Counted from the stretch's first letter, positions 1-7,375 are shown. The stretch: DNA of 17,253 nucleotides from an uncultured Lachnospiraceae bacterium (GCA_910583965.1 CAJUAE010000076.1:1-17253); one strand, 5' to 3'. Notes: generated from the letters alone by a model not told the origin. Numbers and translations: made by a program.

Positions 1-41
1 AATCGTTCTAAGGCAGCAAAAAACACTGCCTAAGAACGATT
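1..41 (+). other. Long imperfect hairpin at window start
   Basis: Bases 1-16 pair with 26-41 over 16 positions with a single A/A mismatch (10 against 32), leaving a 9-base A-rich loop. There is no T-run after it, so it is not a classical intrinsic terminator in this orientation. It directly abuts repeat R1 copy 1. R1 copy 2 also has an 11-bp stem (15287-15297 with 15357-15367) at the same relative place but with different sequence. It may be the 5' part of the same element or the end of a gene left of the window. Confidence 0.6.
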
Positions 42-117
42 AAGTTTCACACAGGAAAAACGCAAAGGACAGCGTTTTTCACTTCTATTTGAGCCGCCAA
101 AAGGCGGCATGGGAGAT
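41..117 (+). repeat. Interspersed structured repeat R1, copy 1
   Basis: A 77-base element also found at 15358-15434 in the same orientation and also just upstream of a gene. The last 46 bases (72-117) match the other copy at 42 positions. It holds two hairpins: AAAAACGC (56-63) with GCGTTTTT (72-79), and GCCGCC (93-98) with GGCGGC (103-108). In the other copy the first stem gains a C-G pair and the second has a G-U wobble, so pairing is kept despite base changes. The linker TTTCTATTTGAGC-type sequence between the stems is nearly invariant. A GGGAG directly after the second hairpin serves as the ribosome binding site of the next gene. I do not recognise the family. It could be a small mobile element, a REP-like unit or a cis-acting RNA. 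Confidence 0.8.
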
Positions 118-121
118 TTTT

Positions 122-784
122 ATGGACTCATATGAACAACTTTTGACACATTTTAATATTGATAAAGCATCTTTTTTGGAATGGGGTATATCTTCTATAA
201 TCTTTCCCCCTGTTGATAAAGTCGCATTAAAATGGAAAGACTTAAAAAATCGAATTTTTTATAATGAGCAAGTTTATATTCGTGGTTATGGTAGAGACGC
301 ACATGGAACAGACTTATATATAAAATTGTATGAGAAATTATTTGATAATTCAAAGGTAAAGAAAGACCCTACAAACAATGCTGTTCCGCATAGACTAATA
401 CAACAGTTAACTGGATTAGAACGCAATAAACATCTATATAATTATCAAGTATCGCATATATGGGGACACACGAAAAATATATTTCTATTTGAAGCGCCAT
501 GGAATATTTGCTATATGCCCAAGGTTATGGACCCTTTTACTGGTCATGAGACAAAAGGAATGTTGCAAAAAAAATTCCAAGAATTATTTCTTTTAAAAGC
601 AAGTGAATTGTATAAGCCTTTTATTGATGAGTATAATGACCTTTTGATAATGTTAAAAATTAAGGAACAATTATCTGAATATATCAATTCATTGGATAAT
701 TCTATTTCTGAAAATAAACGTATGCAATTTGCCAAAGATGCAGAGAGAGAATTATCTCCTATTGTGTGTGAAAAATATTTGTAA
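122..784 (+). CDS. Hypothetical protein, possibly acquired
   Basis: A 220-residue soluble protein with no signal peptide or membrane segment; I do not recognise the family with confidence. An upstream in-frame TTG at 89 would give 11 more residues, but that stretch lies inside repeat R1. The ATG at 122 has GGGAG seven bases upstream and is preferred. The most distinctive part is residues 109-144: a Tyr-Gln-Val-Ser-His-Ile-Trp-Gly run, then an Asn-rich turn, a Pro-Trp-Asn (126-128) and Asp-Pro-Phe-Thr-Gly-His (137-142). The order His...Asn...His resembles an HNH-type (beta-beta-alpha metal) nuclease core, but spacing was not tested and this is only a guess. The gene is clearly more AT-rich than its neighbours, stands alone with about 115 bases to the next gene, and follows a repeat, all consistent with horizontal acquisition. 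Confidence 0.7.
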   Translation: MDSYEQLLTHFNIDKASFLEWGISSIIFPPVDKVALKWKDLKNRIFYNEQVYIRGYGRDAHGTDLYIKLYEKLFDNSKVKKDPTNNAVPHRLIQQLTGLERNKHLYNYQVSHIWGHTKNIFLFEAPWNICYMPKVMDPFTGHETKGMLQKKFQELFLLKASELYKPFIDEYNDLLIMLKIKEQLSEYINSLDNSISENKRMQFAKDAERELSPIVCEKYL

Positions 785-899
785 GAAGGTATAAGACGAA
801 TTTTGGCTACATAGCAATAAAAATAATGATAAATAATGAAAAATTTACAATAAAAATACGCGAGAAGAAACGTATATAAAGTACTGGGAGGAGGTCAGT

Positions 900-1433
900 G
901 TGGAGGAAAAACAGTTCAATGCATGTATGGAACGCATGAAATCTGGCGACAAAGATGCATTGCATGAAATATATGAGGCGTATTGTGGATACATTTATTC
1001 CATTGTACTCTCGACTGTATCAAACCGTGAAGATGCAGAAGATGTCACCAGTGAGTTTTTTATGAAACTTTGGCGGCTTGCAGATACATATCGTGGTGGG
1101 AATGGACACCGAGCATGGATGGCGGCGATTGTCCGCAATATGGCAGTTGACCTTATGAGAAAGACAAAACGAGAAATTTTGACAGAGGATTTTGTAGATA
1201 CAATGACAGAAACAGCATCGGATGTGTGTGTTGAGACAAAAGTGCTCTCGGACATGAGCTTGCGACAAGCACTTGATATGTTAAAGCCCAATGAGCGGGA
1301 AGTTGTGAATCTAAAAATTATGGGAGAACTGACTTTTCAGGAGATAGCAGATATTCTTAAAATTCCACTTGGAACAGTAACTTGGCGATATCAAAATGCG
1401 ATCAAAAAGTTGAGGAGATGTGGTTATGAGTAA
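900..1433 (+). CDS. ECF-family RNA polymerase sigma factor
   Basis: A 177-residue extracytoplasmic-function sigma factor that would direct RNA polymerase to a small regulon. Sigma-70 region 2 spans about residues 20-90, with the Glu-Asp-Ala-Glu-Asp-Val core helix (44-49) and the promoter-melting segment ending in the Asp-Leu-Met-Arg helix. Region 4 spans about 120-173, with Asn-Glu-Arg-Glu-Val-Val and the helix-turn-helix LTFQEIADILKIPLGTV that reads the -35 element. No region 3 is present, as expected for ECF factors. The GTG start at 900 is placed by a strong GGGAGGAGG ending a few bases upstream. The gene overlaps the next one by 8 bases, the usual arrangement for sigma/anti-sigma pairs, which implies coupled translation. 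Confidence 0.93.
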   Translation: MEEKQFNACMERMKSGDKDALHEIYEAYCGYIYSIVLSTVSNREDAEDVTSEFFMKLWRLADTYRGGNGHRAWMAAIVRNMAVDLMRKTKREILTEDFVDTMTETASDVCVETKVLSDMSLRQALDMLKPNEREVVNLKIMGELTFQEIADILKIPLGTVTWRYQNAIKKLRRCGYE

Positions 1434-2091
1434 GGATTTGGAAAAAGAATACAAGGCGCTTGTAGACAGTGAAGCGCCAGATCTGTGGGCACGTATTGGG
1501 GCGGGACTAGAGGAGAAAGCAGCACATTCACATCGCGAAGAACTTACGAAAAAAAAGTGGCATTATAAGATATGGGCAGGTTTTGCGGCAGCATGTGTCT
1601 GCGTGGCTTTAAGCGTTCCGGTTATTATAAAATATTTTTCTCCTAATAGCGACAATTTTGATATAGTATCACCAGGATATAATAAAACGAGCATGGATGG
1701 AGTATCGAGAATATCTGAGCATGCAGCGGTGGAATTTGGGGCTGAGATGGCGCTGGAAGAAAGTGTTCGTCCTGCTGCCATAGAGGAAGAATTTGACGTT
1801 GCAAAGGAGGTTGTAGAACAGGAAGAAAGTAGCTTTATCATCACAGCAGAAGTTCTTGAGATTGATGTTCGCAGAGACAGTGGCATTTTGTATACAGTCA
1901 GTGTGATTGCATCGGAGAATACAACTGTGCAAGCAAATAGTGAAATTAAAATTTTTAGTTCTGCATTAAATAAAGGGGGTGTGATATCGCTAGAAAAGTC
2001 ACAATCTTATCAACTCACACTTATTGACGATGTGGCACACAGCGCAGAGGAAGAAATAATTTATACCTTACAGGCAGTAGAAAATCAGTGA
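1426..2091 (+). CDS. Membrane-anchored anti-sigma factor
   Basis: A 221-residue single-pass protein. The cytoplasmic N-terminus (about 1-48) carries the Glu-Ala-Pro-Asp-Leu-Trp-Ala-Arg-Ile motif (16-24) common near the start of Firmicute anti-sigma factors; no zinc-binding His-Cys-Cys set is seen. A hydrophobic helix follows at about 49-70, then an acidic extracytoplasmic region. The C-terminal 90 residues (from about residue 130) look like a small beta-rich domain. The ATG at 1426 is chosen over the GTG at 1420 because TGAGGAG lies eight bases upstream. The role, holding the overlapping sigma factor until an envelope signal releases it, is inferred from gene order and topology. The gene ends about 100 bases before the lipoprotein gene, so the following genes may be co-transcribed. 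Confidence 0.82.
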   Translation: MSKDLEKEYKALVDSEAPDLWARIGAGLEEKAAHSHREELTKKKWHYKIWAGFAAACVCVALSVPVIIKYFSPNSDNFDIVSPGYNKTSMDGVSRISEHAAVEFGAEMALEESVRPAAIEEEFDVAKEVVEQEESSFIITAEVLEIDVRRDSGILYTVSVIASENTTVQANSEIKIFSSALNKGGVISLEKSQSYQLTLIDDVAHSAEEEIIYTLQAVENQ

Positions 2092-2198
2092 CTTTTGTGA
2101 CATATTTTAATGAATACTTATGAAAAATCACGGTAACAATAGGAATATCGGATGAGATTTCGAGAGACTATTATTTTGAAAAAAGGAGGCAATTGGAT

Positions 2199-2807
2199 AT
2201 GAAAAAGAGGACTATAATGAATAAATTAGGAATTGCAGTAATGATAATGACGCTTTCTCTGTCAATGTTGACAGGTTGCGGAAAGAGTGGTGATAGAACT
2301 TCGGATGAAGTATCGACAGAGGAAAATGCTGACATAACGGGAATGGTGCATTTAAACAGTGCGGATGAAGTGTCTACATTTATGGATGAAGTATATGGGG
2401 GCGTGGCAGAAGACCTGCTCCCAATGCAAGTGACAACAACAGAGCTTGACTTGGCGGACACAGATATGATTTCATATCATACTGGTCTGACAGACTTAGA
2501 TGGTATTGAGGGCATTTATCTGTCTGAATCTATGATGTCCTCGACAGCTTATAGCGCTGTGTACATTAGAACTACAGATGACGCGGATGCAGAAGCTATT
2601 CGTCAGCAGCTCATGGACAATATTAATCCAGCAAAGTGGGTTTGTGTTACGGCAGAACAACAGTACGCAGTACTGGTCGGGAATGATATCTTTTTTGTGA
2701 TGGGATATCAGGATACGGCATCCGCAGTGCTTGAGAAAGCGATTGCAGCAGCCGAGGCGCGAAATATGAAGGTTTCAGATAAGCTTGAGAAGGCAAATCC
2801 AATATAA
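2199..2807 (+). CDS. DUF4358-type lipoprotein
   Basis: A 202-residue predicted lipoprotein. Residues 1-26 are a signal peptide with a Leu-Thr-Gly-Cys lipobox, making Cys27 the acylated residue. A short acidic linker follows, then a compact domain at about 50-195 rich in short beta strands, with no obvious catalytic motif. The overall pattern (an Asp-Tyr/Tyr-Gly-Gly start, a Glu-Gly-Ile-Tyr-Leu-Ser-Glu strand, alternating Ala-Glu-Ala-Ile helices) fits the DUF4358 family, which I recall as frequent in Lachnospiraceae; the assignment is by memory. AAAGGAGG lies nine bases before the ATG, favouring this start over the TTG at 2193. It sits 15 bases upstream of the MBOAT gene, so a role on the outer face of the membrane in the same acylation process is plausible but unproven. 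Confidence 0.75.
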   Translation: MKKRTIMNKLGIAVMIMTLSLSMLTGCGKSGDRTSDEVSTEENADITGMVHLNSADEVSTFMDEVYGGVAEDLLPMQVTTTELDLADTDMISYHTGLTDLDGIEGIYLSESMMSSTAYSAVYIRTTDDADAEAIRQQLMDNINPAKWVCVTAEQQYAVLVGNDIFFVMGYQDTASAVLEKAIAAAEARNMKVSDKLEKANPI

Positions 2808-2822
2808 ATAGGAGAGGCACAG

Positions 2823-4310
2823 ATGCTTTTTTCTAGTATTACATTTTTATATTTATTTTTGCCATTTACCATATTGTTTTATTTTTTTGTGCCGCAGAAA
2901 GGGAGAAATTTTGTATTGTTTGTGATGTCGCTTCTGTTCTATGCATGGGGAGAACCAGTGTATGTTCTTCTTATGCTTGCACAGATTGTGATTTCCTACG
3001 TACTTTTGTGGTTGGTGGACAGATATAGGGGAAAAAAGGCAGCCAGAATATTTTATATTCTGTCTGTTTTTTTGCCGTTTGCGGCGTTATTTTATTTTAA
3101 ATATTTTTACTTTTTTATGGATACCGTATTTGGTATTCAGACAAAAATAATTGCGCTTCCAATTGGTATTTCATTCTATACTTTTCAGATTGTAAGTTAT
3201 TGTGTGGATGTGTACTATAACAGAGTAGAGCGACAGAAAAATCTTGTCACCTATGCGGCATATGTGACACTTTTTCCGCAATTGGTGGCAGGGCCAATTG
3301 TTCGTTATAGTGAGATTGAACATACGCTCACAAAGGGGATTGATTTTTCTGCGTTTCATGTGAAATTTAAACAGGGTGTGGTGCGTTTTGCGGTTGGGCT
3401 GGGTAAAAAAGTGCTGATTGCTAATGTTATCGGTGAGTTTGTGGCGGAGGTTGCGGCGCTTGGAACACGCAATTTAGAGTTGTCATGGGCGTATGCAATA
3501 GCAGTGTCACTTCAGATTTATTTTGATTTCTCAGGGTATTCGGATATGGCAATTGGATTGGGAGGCATTTTGGGTTTTTCATTTCCAGAGAATTTTAGAT
3601 ATCCGTTTATTTCTCGGAGTGTGACTGAGTTCTGGAGACGATGGCATATTACACTCGGTGCATGGTTTCGCGATTATGTCTATATTCCAATGGGCGGAAA
3701 TAGAGTTCATATGACAAGGTGGATGTTAAATATTCTTGTGGTCTGGCTTTTCACAGGACTATGGCATGGTGCTGGATGGAATTTTATTACTTGGGGACTT
3801 TTGTTTGCGGTGCTTCTTGTGATAGAGAAGGGCGTAAGTAGACTGTTTGGCGGCAAGAATCCTTCTGTAAATACAGCGAATAAGGAATATGTTTTAAAAA
3901 AGGATTTGACAGGAGTGACAATAAATATTTTAAAACATATATATGTAATCCTTGTAATCCTCGTAAGCTTCCTAATATTTCATAATGAGAGTCTGCTAGA
4001 CACTATAACAGATATACAAGCTTTGTTTGCACAGGGAAGTCGTATCGCGCAAGATGTTGGAAGTGTAGACAAGGCAGTGTATGCGTATGTGATGCGAAAT
4101 AGAATAATGATATTGTGTATTGGTCTAATTGGCTCGACACCGCTGCCACTATGGATTTGGACAAAGTTACAAGAAAGATTGCGGACTTTTCGGATTGGAG
4201 AAAAAATAGTTTGTGTACTGACAGGAGCGATGGTGCTGTGTGTGATGGTATTGTGCACTGCTTATTTGATTGATGGTTCTTTTAATCCGTTTTTGTATTT
4301 CCGGTTTTAA
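2823..4310 (+). CDS. MBOAT-family O-acyltransferase, AlgI-like
   Basis: A 495-residue polytopic membrane protein of the MBOAT family (AlgI/DltB branch), which moves acyl groups across the membrane for attachment to surface glycans. Family marks include Leu-Pro-Ile-Gly-Ile-Ser-Phe-Tyr-Thr-Phe-Gln (112-122), FDFSGYSDMA (234-243), FWRRWHITL (270-278) with conserved His275, and the Leu-Trp-His-Gly motif with the presumed catalytic His315. About ten hydrophobic segments are visible. Length is normal for AlgI-like proteins. A GGAGAGG ribosome binding site precedes the ATG. The downstream DHHW protein is the usual partner, as AlgJ/AlgX are for AlgI in alginate acetylation. The acceptor here is unknown: no polysaccharide synthase is in the window. 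An acetyl transfer role is likely from the family, not shown. Confidence 0.92.
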   Translation: MLFSSITFLYLFLPFTILFYFFVPQKGRNFVLFVMSLLFYAWGEPVYVLLMLAQIVISYVLLWLVDRYRGKKAARIFYILSVFLPFAALFYFKYFYFFMDTVFGIQTKIIALPIGISFYTFQIVSYCVDVYYNRVERQKNLVTYAAYVTLFPQLVAGPIVRYSEIEHTLTKGIDFSAFHVKFKQGVVRFAVGLGKKVLIANVIGEFVAEVAALGTRNLELSWAYAIAVSLQIYFDFSGYSDMAIGLGGILGFSFPENFRYPFISRSVTEFWRRWHITLGAWFRDYVYIPMGGNRVHMTRWMLNILVVWLFTGLWHGAGWNFITWGLLFAVLLVIEKGVSRLFGGKNPSVNTANKEYVLKKDLTGVTINILKHIYVILVILVSFLIFHNESLLDTITDIQALFAQGSRIAQDVGSVDKAVYAYVMRNRIMILCIGLIGSTPLPLWIWTKLQERLRTFRIGEKIVCVLTGAMVLCVMVLCTAYLIDGSFNPFLYFRF

Positions 4311-4311
4311 A

Positions 4312-4325
4312 AATTGTATACAATT
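4312..4325. other. 14-bp perfect palindrome between acyltransferase genes
   Basis: The sequence AATTGTATACAATT is perfectly symmetric and begins directly after the MBOAT stop codon, in an 88-base gap unusually long for this operon. It has no loop, so it is a better candidate for a protein-binding site on DNA than an RNA hairpin. It could equally be chance in AT-rich DNA. Confidence 0.3.
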
Positions 4326-4398
4326 CCTTAGTGTGTTAGACAGTGTTTGAAATATATTTTTGTTTTTCCAAATAGGACTTGTTACAGGAGGTAGCTTT

Positions 4399-5598
4399 GT
4401 GAAAGAAAGTAAGTGGAAGCAATATATTACAATCTATGGTTTTGTTTTTTTCTTAGTAAGTGTGATGATCCTTATGGTGATTTCTCCCAAAAAGACGATT
4501 TCTAGTGCGGAGCGCCGTCGTCTTGCAGAGAAACCCAAATTAACAGTAAAAAATTTAATGGATAAATCTTTTATGGATGATACAGAAAAGTATTTGCTTG
4601 ATCATTTTCCATTTCGGGATGAACTTCGGCGTGTTAAGGCGTATTTTGCTTATGACGTATTGCAACAAAAGGAAAATAATGATATCTATGTCACAGATGG
4701 ACATGCGGCCAAACTAGAGTATCCGCTCAATGAGGCATCTGTCAAGCGGCTTGCGACTAAAATGAAAGGGTTACAACAGCAGTATTTTCCAGACCAGACA
4801 ACATGGTATGCTATTGTGCCAGACAAAAATTATTTTCTGGCGGACAAAAATGGTTTTCCATCAATAGATTATGAACGGATGCATGTTCTTTTGGGGCAGG
4901 AACTTGGCGCAGATAGTGCATCAGATGCACCGTTTCGATTTATGGATATTGTATCGGGATTAACGATTGATGATTATTATCACACGGACACACACTGGCG
5001 TCAGGAATGTATCCTTGATGTTGCGTACCGCGCGGCAAGTGCGCTTGGTATAAGTGATTTACTATCTTTTTCTACAGATAGCGCTGTATTTACAAAAAAT
5101 GAAATTCAGAATTTTTATGGAGTCTATTATGGGCAGGCAGCACTTCCCATGGAACCGGATACAATTGTATATCTCACAAGTGAAGTGACAGATGCCGCGC
5201 AGGTGTGGAGTTTAGAGGAAAATATGCAAAGCGGGAAAAATGCAGGAACTGTGGTATTGCCAGACGAGGAAGGAGCAATTTGGAAGACAATTTATCAGAC
5301 AGAAAAACTTGAGGATGGAAAAAGTCTTGACAAGTATGATATTTTTGTGGGTGGTGCCTCCTCATTGCAGATTATTAGAAGTCCCAAAGCAGCTTCGCAG
5401 AAACGATTGATTTTGTTTCGCGATTCTTATACAAGTAGTCTTGCACCGCTTTTGCTCGAGGCATATAAAGAGATTGTTTTGATTGACCTGCGCTATATTG
5501 ATTCCGCAAGGATAGGCACTTATGTAGATTTTACAGGGGCAGATATTTTGTTTTTATATAATACATCTATTGTCAATCATTCAGAAATGCTGAAATGA
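4399..5598 (+). CDS. DHHW/AlgX-like surface acylation protein
   Basis: A 399-residue protein of the DHHW family, SGNH-hydrolase-like relatives of AlgJ/AlgX. An N-terminal membrane anchor (about residues 9-30) leaves the rest outside the cell. The signature YYHTDTHW (193-200) supplies the Asp and His of the presumed catalytic site, and Phe-Arg-Asp-Ser-Tyr (340-344) is the serine block, giving a likely Ser343/Asp197/His199 triad. An ERRRLAEKP stretch after the anchor is typical of the family. The GTG at 4399 is chosen because CAGGAGGT lies seven bases upstream; the in-frame TTG at 4360 has no ribosome binding site. It probably receives the acyl group exported by the MBOAT protein and transfers it to a surface glycan (family-based inference). 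It ends the sigma-led cluster; no clear intrinsic terminator follows. Confidence 0.87.
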   Translation: MKESKWKQYITIYGFVFFLVSVMILMVISPKKTISSAERRRLAEKPKLTVKNLMDKSFMDDTEKYLLDHFPFRDELRRVKAYFAYDVLQQKENNDIYVTDGHAAKLEYPLNEASVKRLATKMKGLQQQYFPDQTTWYAIVPDKNYFLADKNGFPSIDYERMHVLLGQELGADSASDAPFRFMDIVSGLTIDDYYHTDTHWRQECILDVAYRAASALGISDLLSFSTDSAVFTKNEIQNFYGVYYGQAALPMEPDTIVYLTSEVTDAAQVWSLEENMQSGKNAGTVVLPDEEGAIWKTIYQTEKLEDGKSLDKYDIFVGGASSLQIIRSPKAASQKRLILFRDSYTSSLAPLLLEAYKEIVLIDLRYIDSARIGTYVDFTGADILFLYNTSIVNHSEMLK

Positions 5599-5703
5599 TA
5601 CTGCTTTAGTGTTTACGGAAGCCGTTTGCTTTTATATATAGGAGGACTTAAAGAGAGTGTGCGATTTTTTTCTTGCCATATCACAAAACTAAGAGTAAGA
5701 TAA

Positions 5704-5859
5704 AAGTTATAGTTAATCTCAGAGCTTTGTATTAGCTGCAAAGTCCGAATAGCTATAAGGTTAAAAAGCATCAAGCTATGGTATGTAGATTTGACATTAT
5801 GAAGTAGTTTTGTATGGTCTGATACTTGTAACAAGAAGCTCAAGGTTGAACGGTTACAC
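5704..5859 (+). repeat. Decayed structured repeat R2, copy 1
   Basis: This lies in the 339-base gap between the DHHW gene and map. It aligns along its whole length with the reverse complement of 17041-17181. Shared blocks are GCTGCAAAGTCCG (5735-5747), AGCATCAAGC (5767-5776), TGTAACAAGAAGC-like (5827-5839) and a GGTTGAA...GTTACA end. Three hairpins correspond in both copies: 5724-5731 with 5737-5744 (kept here by two G-U wobbles), about 5769-5779 with 5814-5824, and 5827-5832 with 5853-5858. The rest of the gap contains a strong but orphan ribosome binding site (AGGAGG near 5641) followed only by very short reading frames, and an inverted repeat CAAGGTTG (5841-5848)/CAACCTTG (5875-5882). I do not recognise the family. 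Confidence 0.7.
5791..5818 (+). promoter_or_regulatory. Possible sigma-A promoter for map inside R2
   Basis: TTGACA at 5791-5796, a 16-base spacer, then TATGGT at 5813-5818. The -35 is perfect and the -10 matches four of six. If used, transcription of the aminopeptidase gene would start inside repeat R2, giving a leader of about 115 bases. Confidence 0.3.
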
Positions 5860-5937
5860 ATAGAATTTAGAATACAACCTTGACAAGATAGGAATTTACA
5901 GGAAAAAGGATATGGCGAAAACCAGGAGATAAAAGTG

Positions 5938-6885
5938 ATGGAAAAAAGTATTTTGGAAAATAATTTAATGCGCAAAAAGGTGTCCAATAAAAATTCTTTT
6001 GAGATAGAAACGGAAGAAAAGTTAAGTAGAAATGACGATTGTTGGTGCGGAAGTGGTAAAAAATATAAAAAGTGTCATTGTTCTTTTGATGAAAAGTTGG
6101 ATGCGTATAGGCGGAAGTGCATTTTAGTGCCGCCAAGACGTATTATTAAAAATCCTGAGCAAATACAGGGTATTCGTGAAAGTGCTAAGATTAATATAGA
6201 AATTTTGGACTATATTGATGAACATATTCAGGCGGGAATATCAACTCAGGAAATTGATAATTGGGTGTGCAGCATTACCAAAAAATACAATGCAATTGCA
6301 GCAACCTTAAATTATGAAGGATATCCGAAAAGTGTATGTACTTCTATTAATAATGTTGTGTGTCATGGGATTCCATCTAAAAACGAAATTTTAAAGGATG
6401 GAGATATTGTGAATGTAGATGCGTCCACAATATATAAAGGGTATTTTTCAGATTCTTCCAGAATGTATTGTATTGGAAATGTTTCAGCGGAAAAGAGACG
6501 TCTGGTGGAGATTACCAAACAGAGTCTTGAAATCGGTCTACAATATATTCAGCCATGGAGAAAAATAGGAGATATGGGGGCTGCTATCCATGAGTTCGCA
6601 ATGCAGAATGGTTATTCTGTGGTACGAGAAATTGGTGGTCATGGTGTCGGGCTTGCGTTTCATGAGGACCCATGGGTTAGCTATGTCTGTCAAAAAGATA
6701 CTGGAATGCTGTTAGTGCCAGGAATGGTATTTACAATAGAACCTATGATTAATATGGGAAAAGAGGACATTTACATTTCAGATGAGGATGGATGGACAGT
6801 CTATACAGAAGATGGTTTGCCCTCAGCGCAGTGGGAGATACAGATTTTAGTCACAGAGGACGGATATGAGATTATTTCATATTAA
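5938..6885 (+). CDS. map: Type I methionine aminopeptidase with SEC-C motif
   Basis: A 315-residue cytoplasmic enzyme that removes the initiator methionine from new proteins. The N-terminal extension holds a SEC-C zinc motif at about residues 33-48 (Cys-Trp-Cys-Gly-Ser-Gly-Lys-Lys-Tyr-Lys-Lys-Cys-His), thought to aid ribosome or partner binding. The pita-bread domain fills about 70-315. All metal and catalytic residues of the type I family are visible: His143 (CHGIP), Asp161 (NVDAS), Asp172 (FSDSS), His235 (GGHGVG), His242 (FHEDP), Glu268 (TIEPM) and Glu300. AGGAG lies nine bases before the ATG; an in-frame GTG immediately upstream (5935) is an alternative. It stands alone with its own terminator, not in a ribosomal operon, so it may be a second map paralogue. 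That cannot be tested from this window. Confidence 0.94.
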   Translation: MEKSILENNLMRKKVSNKNSFEIETEEKLSRNDDCWCGSGKKYKKCHCSFDEKLDAYRRKCILVPPRRIIKNPEQIQGIRESAKINIEILDYIDEHIQAGISTQEIDNWVCSITKKYNAIAATLNYEGYPKSVCTSINNVVCHGIPSKNEILKDGDIVNVDASTIYKGYFSDSSRMYCIGNVSAEKRRLVEITKQSLEIGLQYIQPWRKIGDMGAAIHEFAMQNGYSVVREIGGHGVGLAFHEDPWVSYVCQKDTGMLLVPGMVFTIEPMINMGKEDIYISDEDGWTVYTEDGLPSAQWEIQILVTEDGYEIISY

Positions 6886-6891
6886 TAATGT

Positions 6892-6925
6892 AAAAATGGC
6901 ATGGATAGGAATCATGCCATTTTTT
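6892..6925 (+). terminator. Intrinsic terminator of map
   Basis: AAAAATGGCATG (6892-6903) pairs perfectly with CATGCCATTTTT (6913-6924) over a 9-base loop. The 3' arm ends in a run of six T, and the stem starts six bases after the map stop codon. The A-tract on the 5' side could make it bidirectional. Confidence 0.9.
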
Positions 6926-7003
6926 ATGCACATGAGCACCCAAGTGAAATTTGTTAACAGAAGCTGACGGGTGTTTAGTGCGATAAGTAGGGAAAGGGAA
7001 TTA

Positions 7004-7375
7004 ATGTTTCAAAAAAAAGATTTTTTATTAATTGCTACAATACTTTTTATTATTGGGATATCTTTCTATATGATTCTGCCAGTTTGGAGAGACAAGGGAG
7101 AAACTGTTCGCATTACAATAGATGGGAAACTGTACGGGTCATATAATCTGTCTCAAAATCAAACGATTATGGTGGATGAATCATTGGGATTTAATAGAAT
7201 TATAATAGAGAATGGCATTGTACGTATGGATGAAGCAGATTGTCCAGACAAGTATTGTATGGCATATAAGCCAATTAAAAATGCTGGCCAAACAATTGTT
7301 TGCTTGCCGCACAAATTGGTGGTCGAAGTGATAGGGGAACAGCGTTCGCATCAGGTGGATGTGATTGTTCCATAA
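7004..7375 (+). CDS. NusG domain II-containing protein
   Basis: A 123-residue membrane-tethered protein. Residues about 7-27 are a single transmembrane helix; the remainder is a small beta-sandwich outside the membrane that fits the NusG domain II family, unrelated in function to transcription factor NusG. Three cysteines stand out: Cys80 and Cys85 in Cys-Pro-Asp-Lys-Tyr-Cys, and Cys100 in Cys-Leu-Pro-His-Lys. This pattern is conserved in the family as I recall it and suggests redox or metal chemistry. The ATG at 7004 follows a GGGAAAGGG; the GTG at 6971 lacks one. It lies 28 bases before the Gx transporter gene, its common partner. The function is unknown; an association with membrane electron transfer or FMN chemistry is often suggested from gene neighbourhoods elsewhere. 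Confidence 0.85.
   Translation: MFQKKDFLLIATILFIIGISFYMILPVWRDKGETVRITIDGKLYGSYNLSQNQTIMVDESLGFNRIIIENGIVRMDEADCPDKYCMAYKPIKNAGQTIVCLPHKLVVEVIGEQRSHQVDVIVP

Noticed and set aside
2135..2163. ECF-type promoter (AAC ... CGA) upstream of the lipoprotein gene
   Set aside because: The distance between the AAC and the CGA is about 23 bases, too long for the usual 16-17 base arrangement, and the nearer CG at 2149 is too close.
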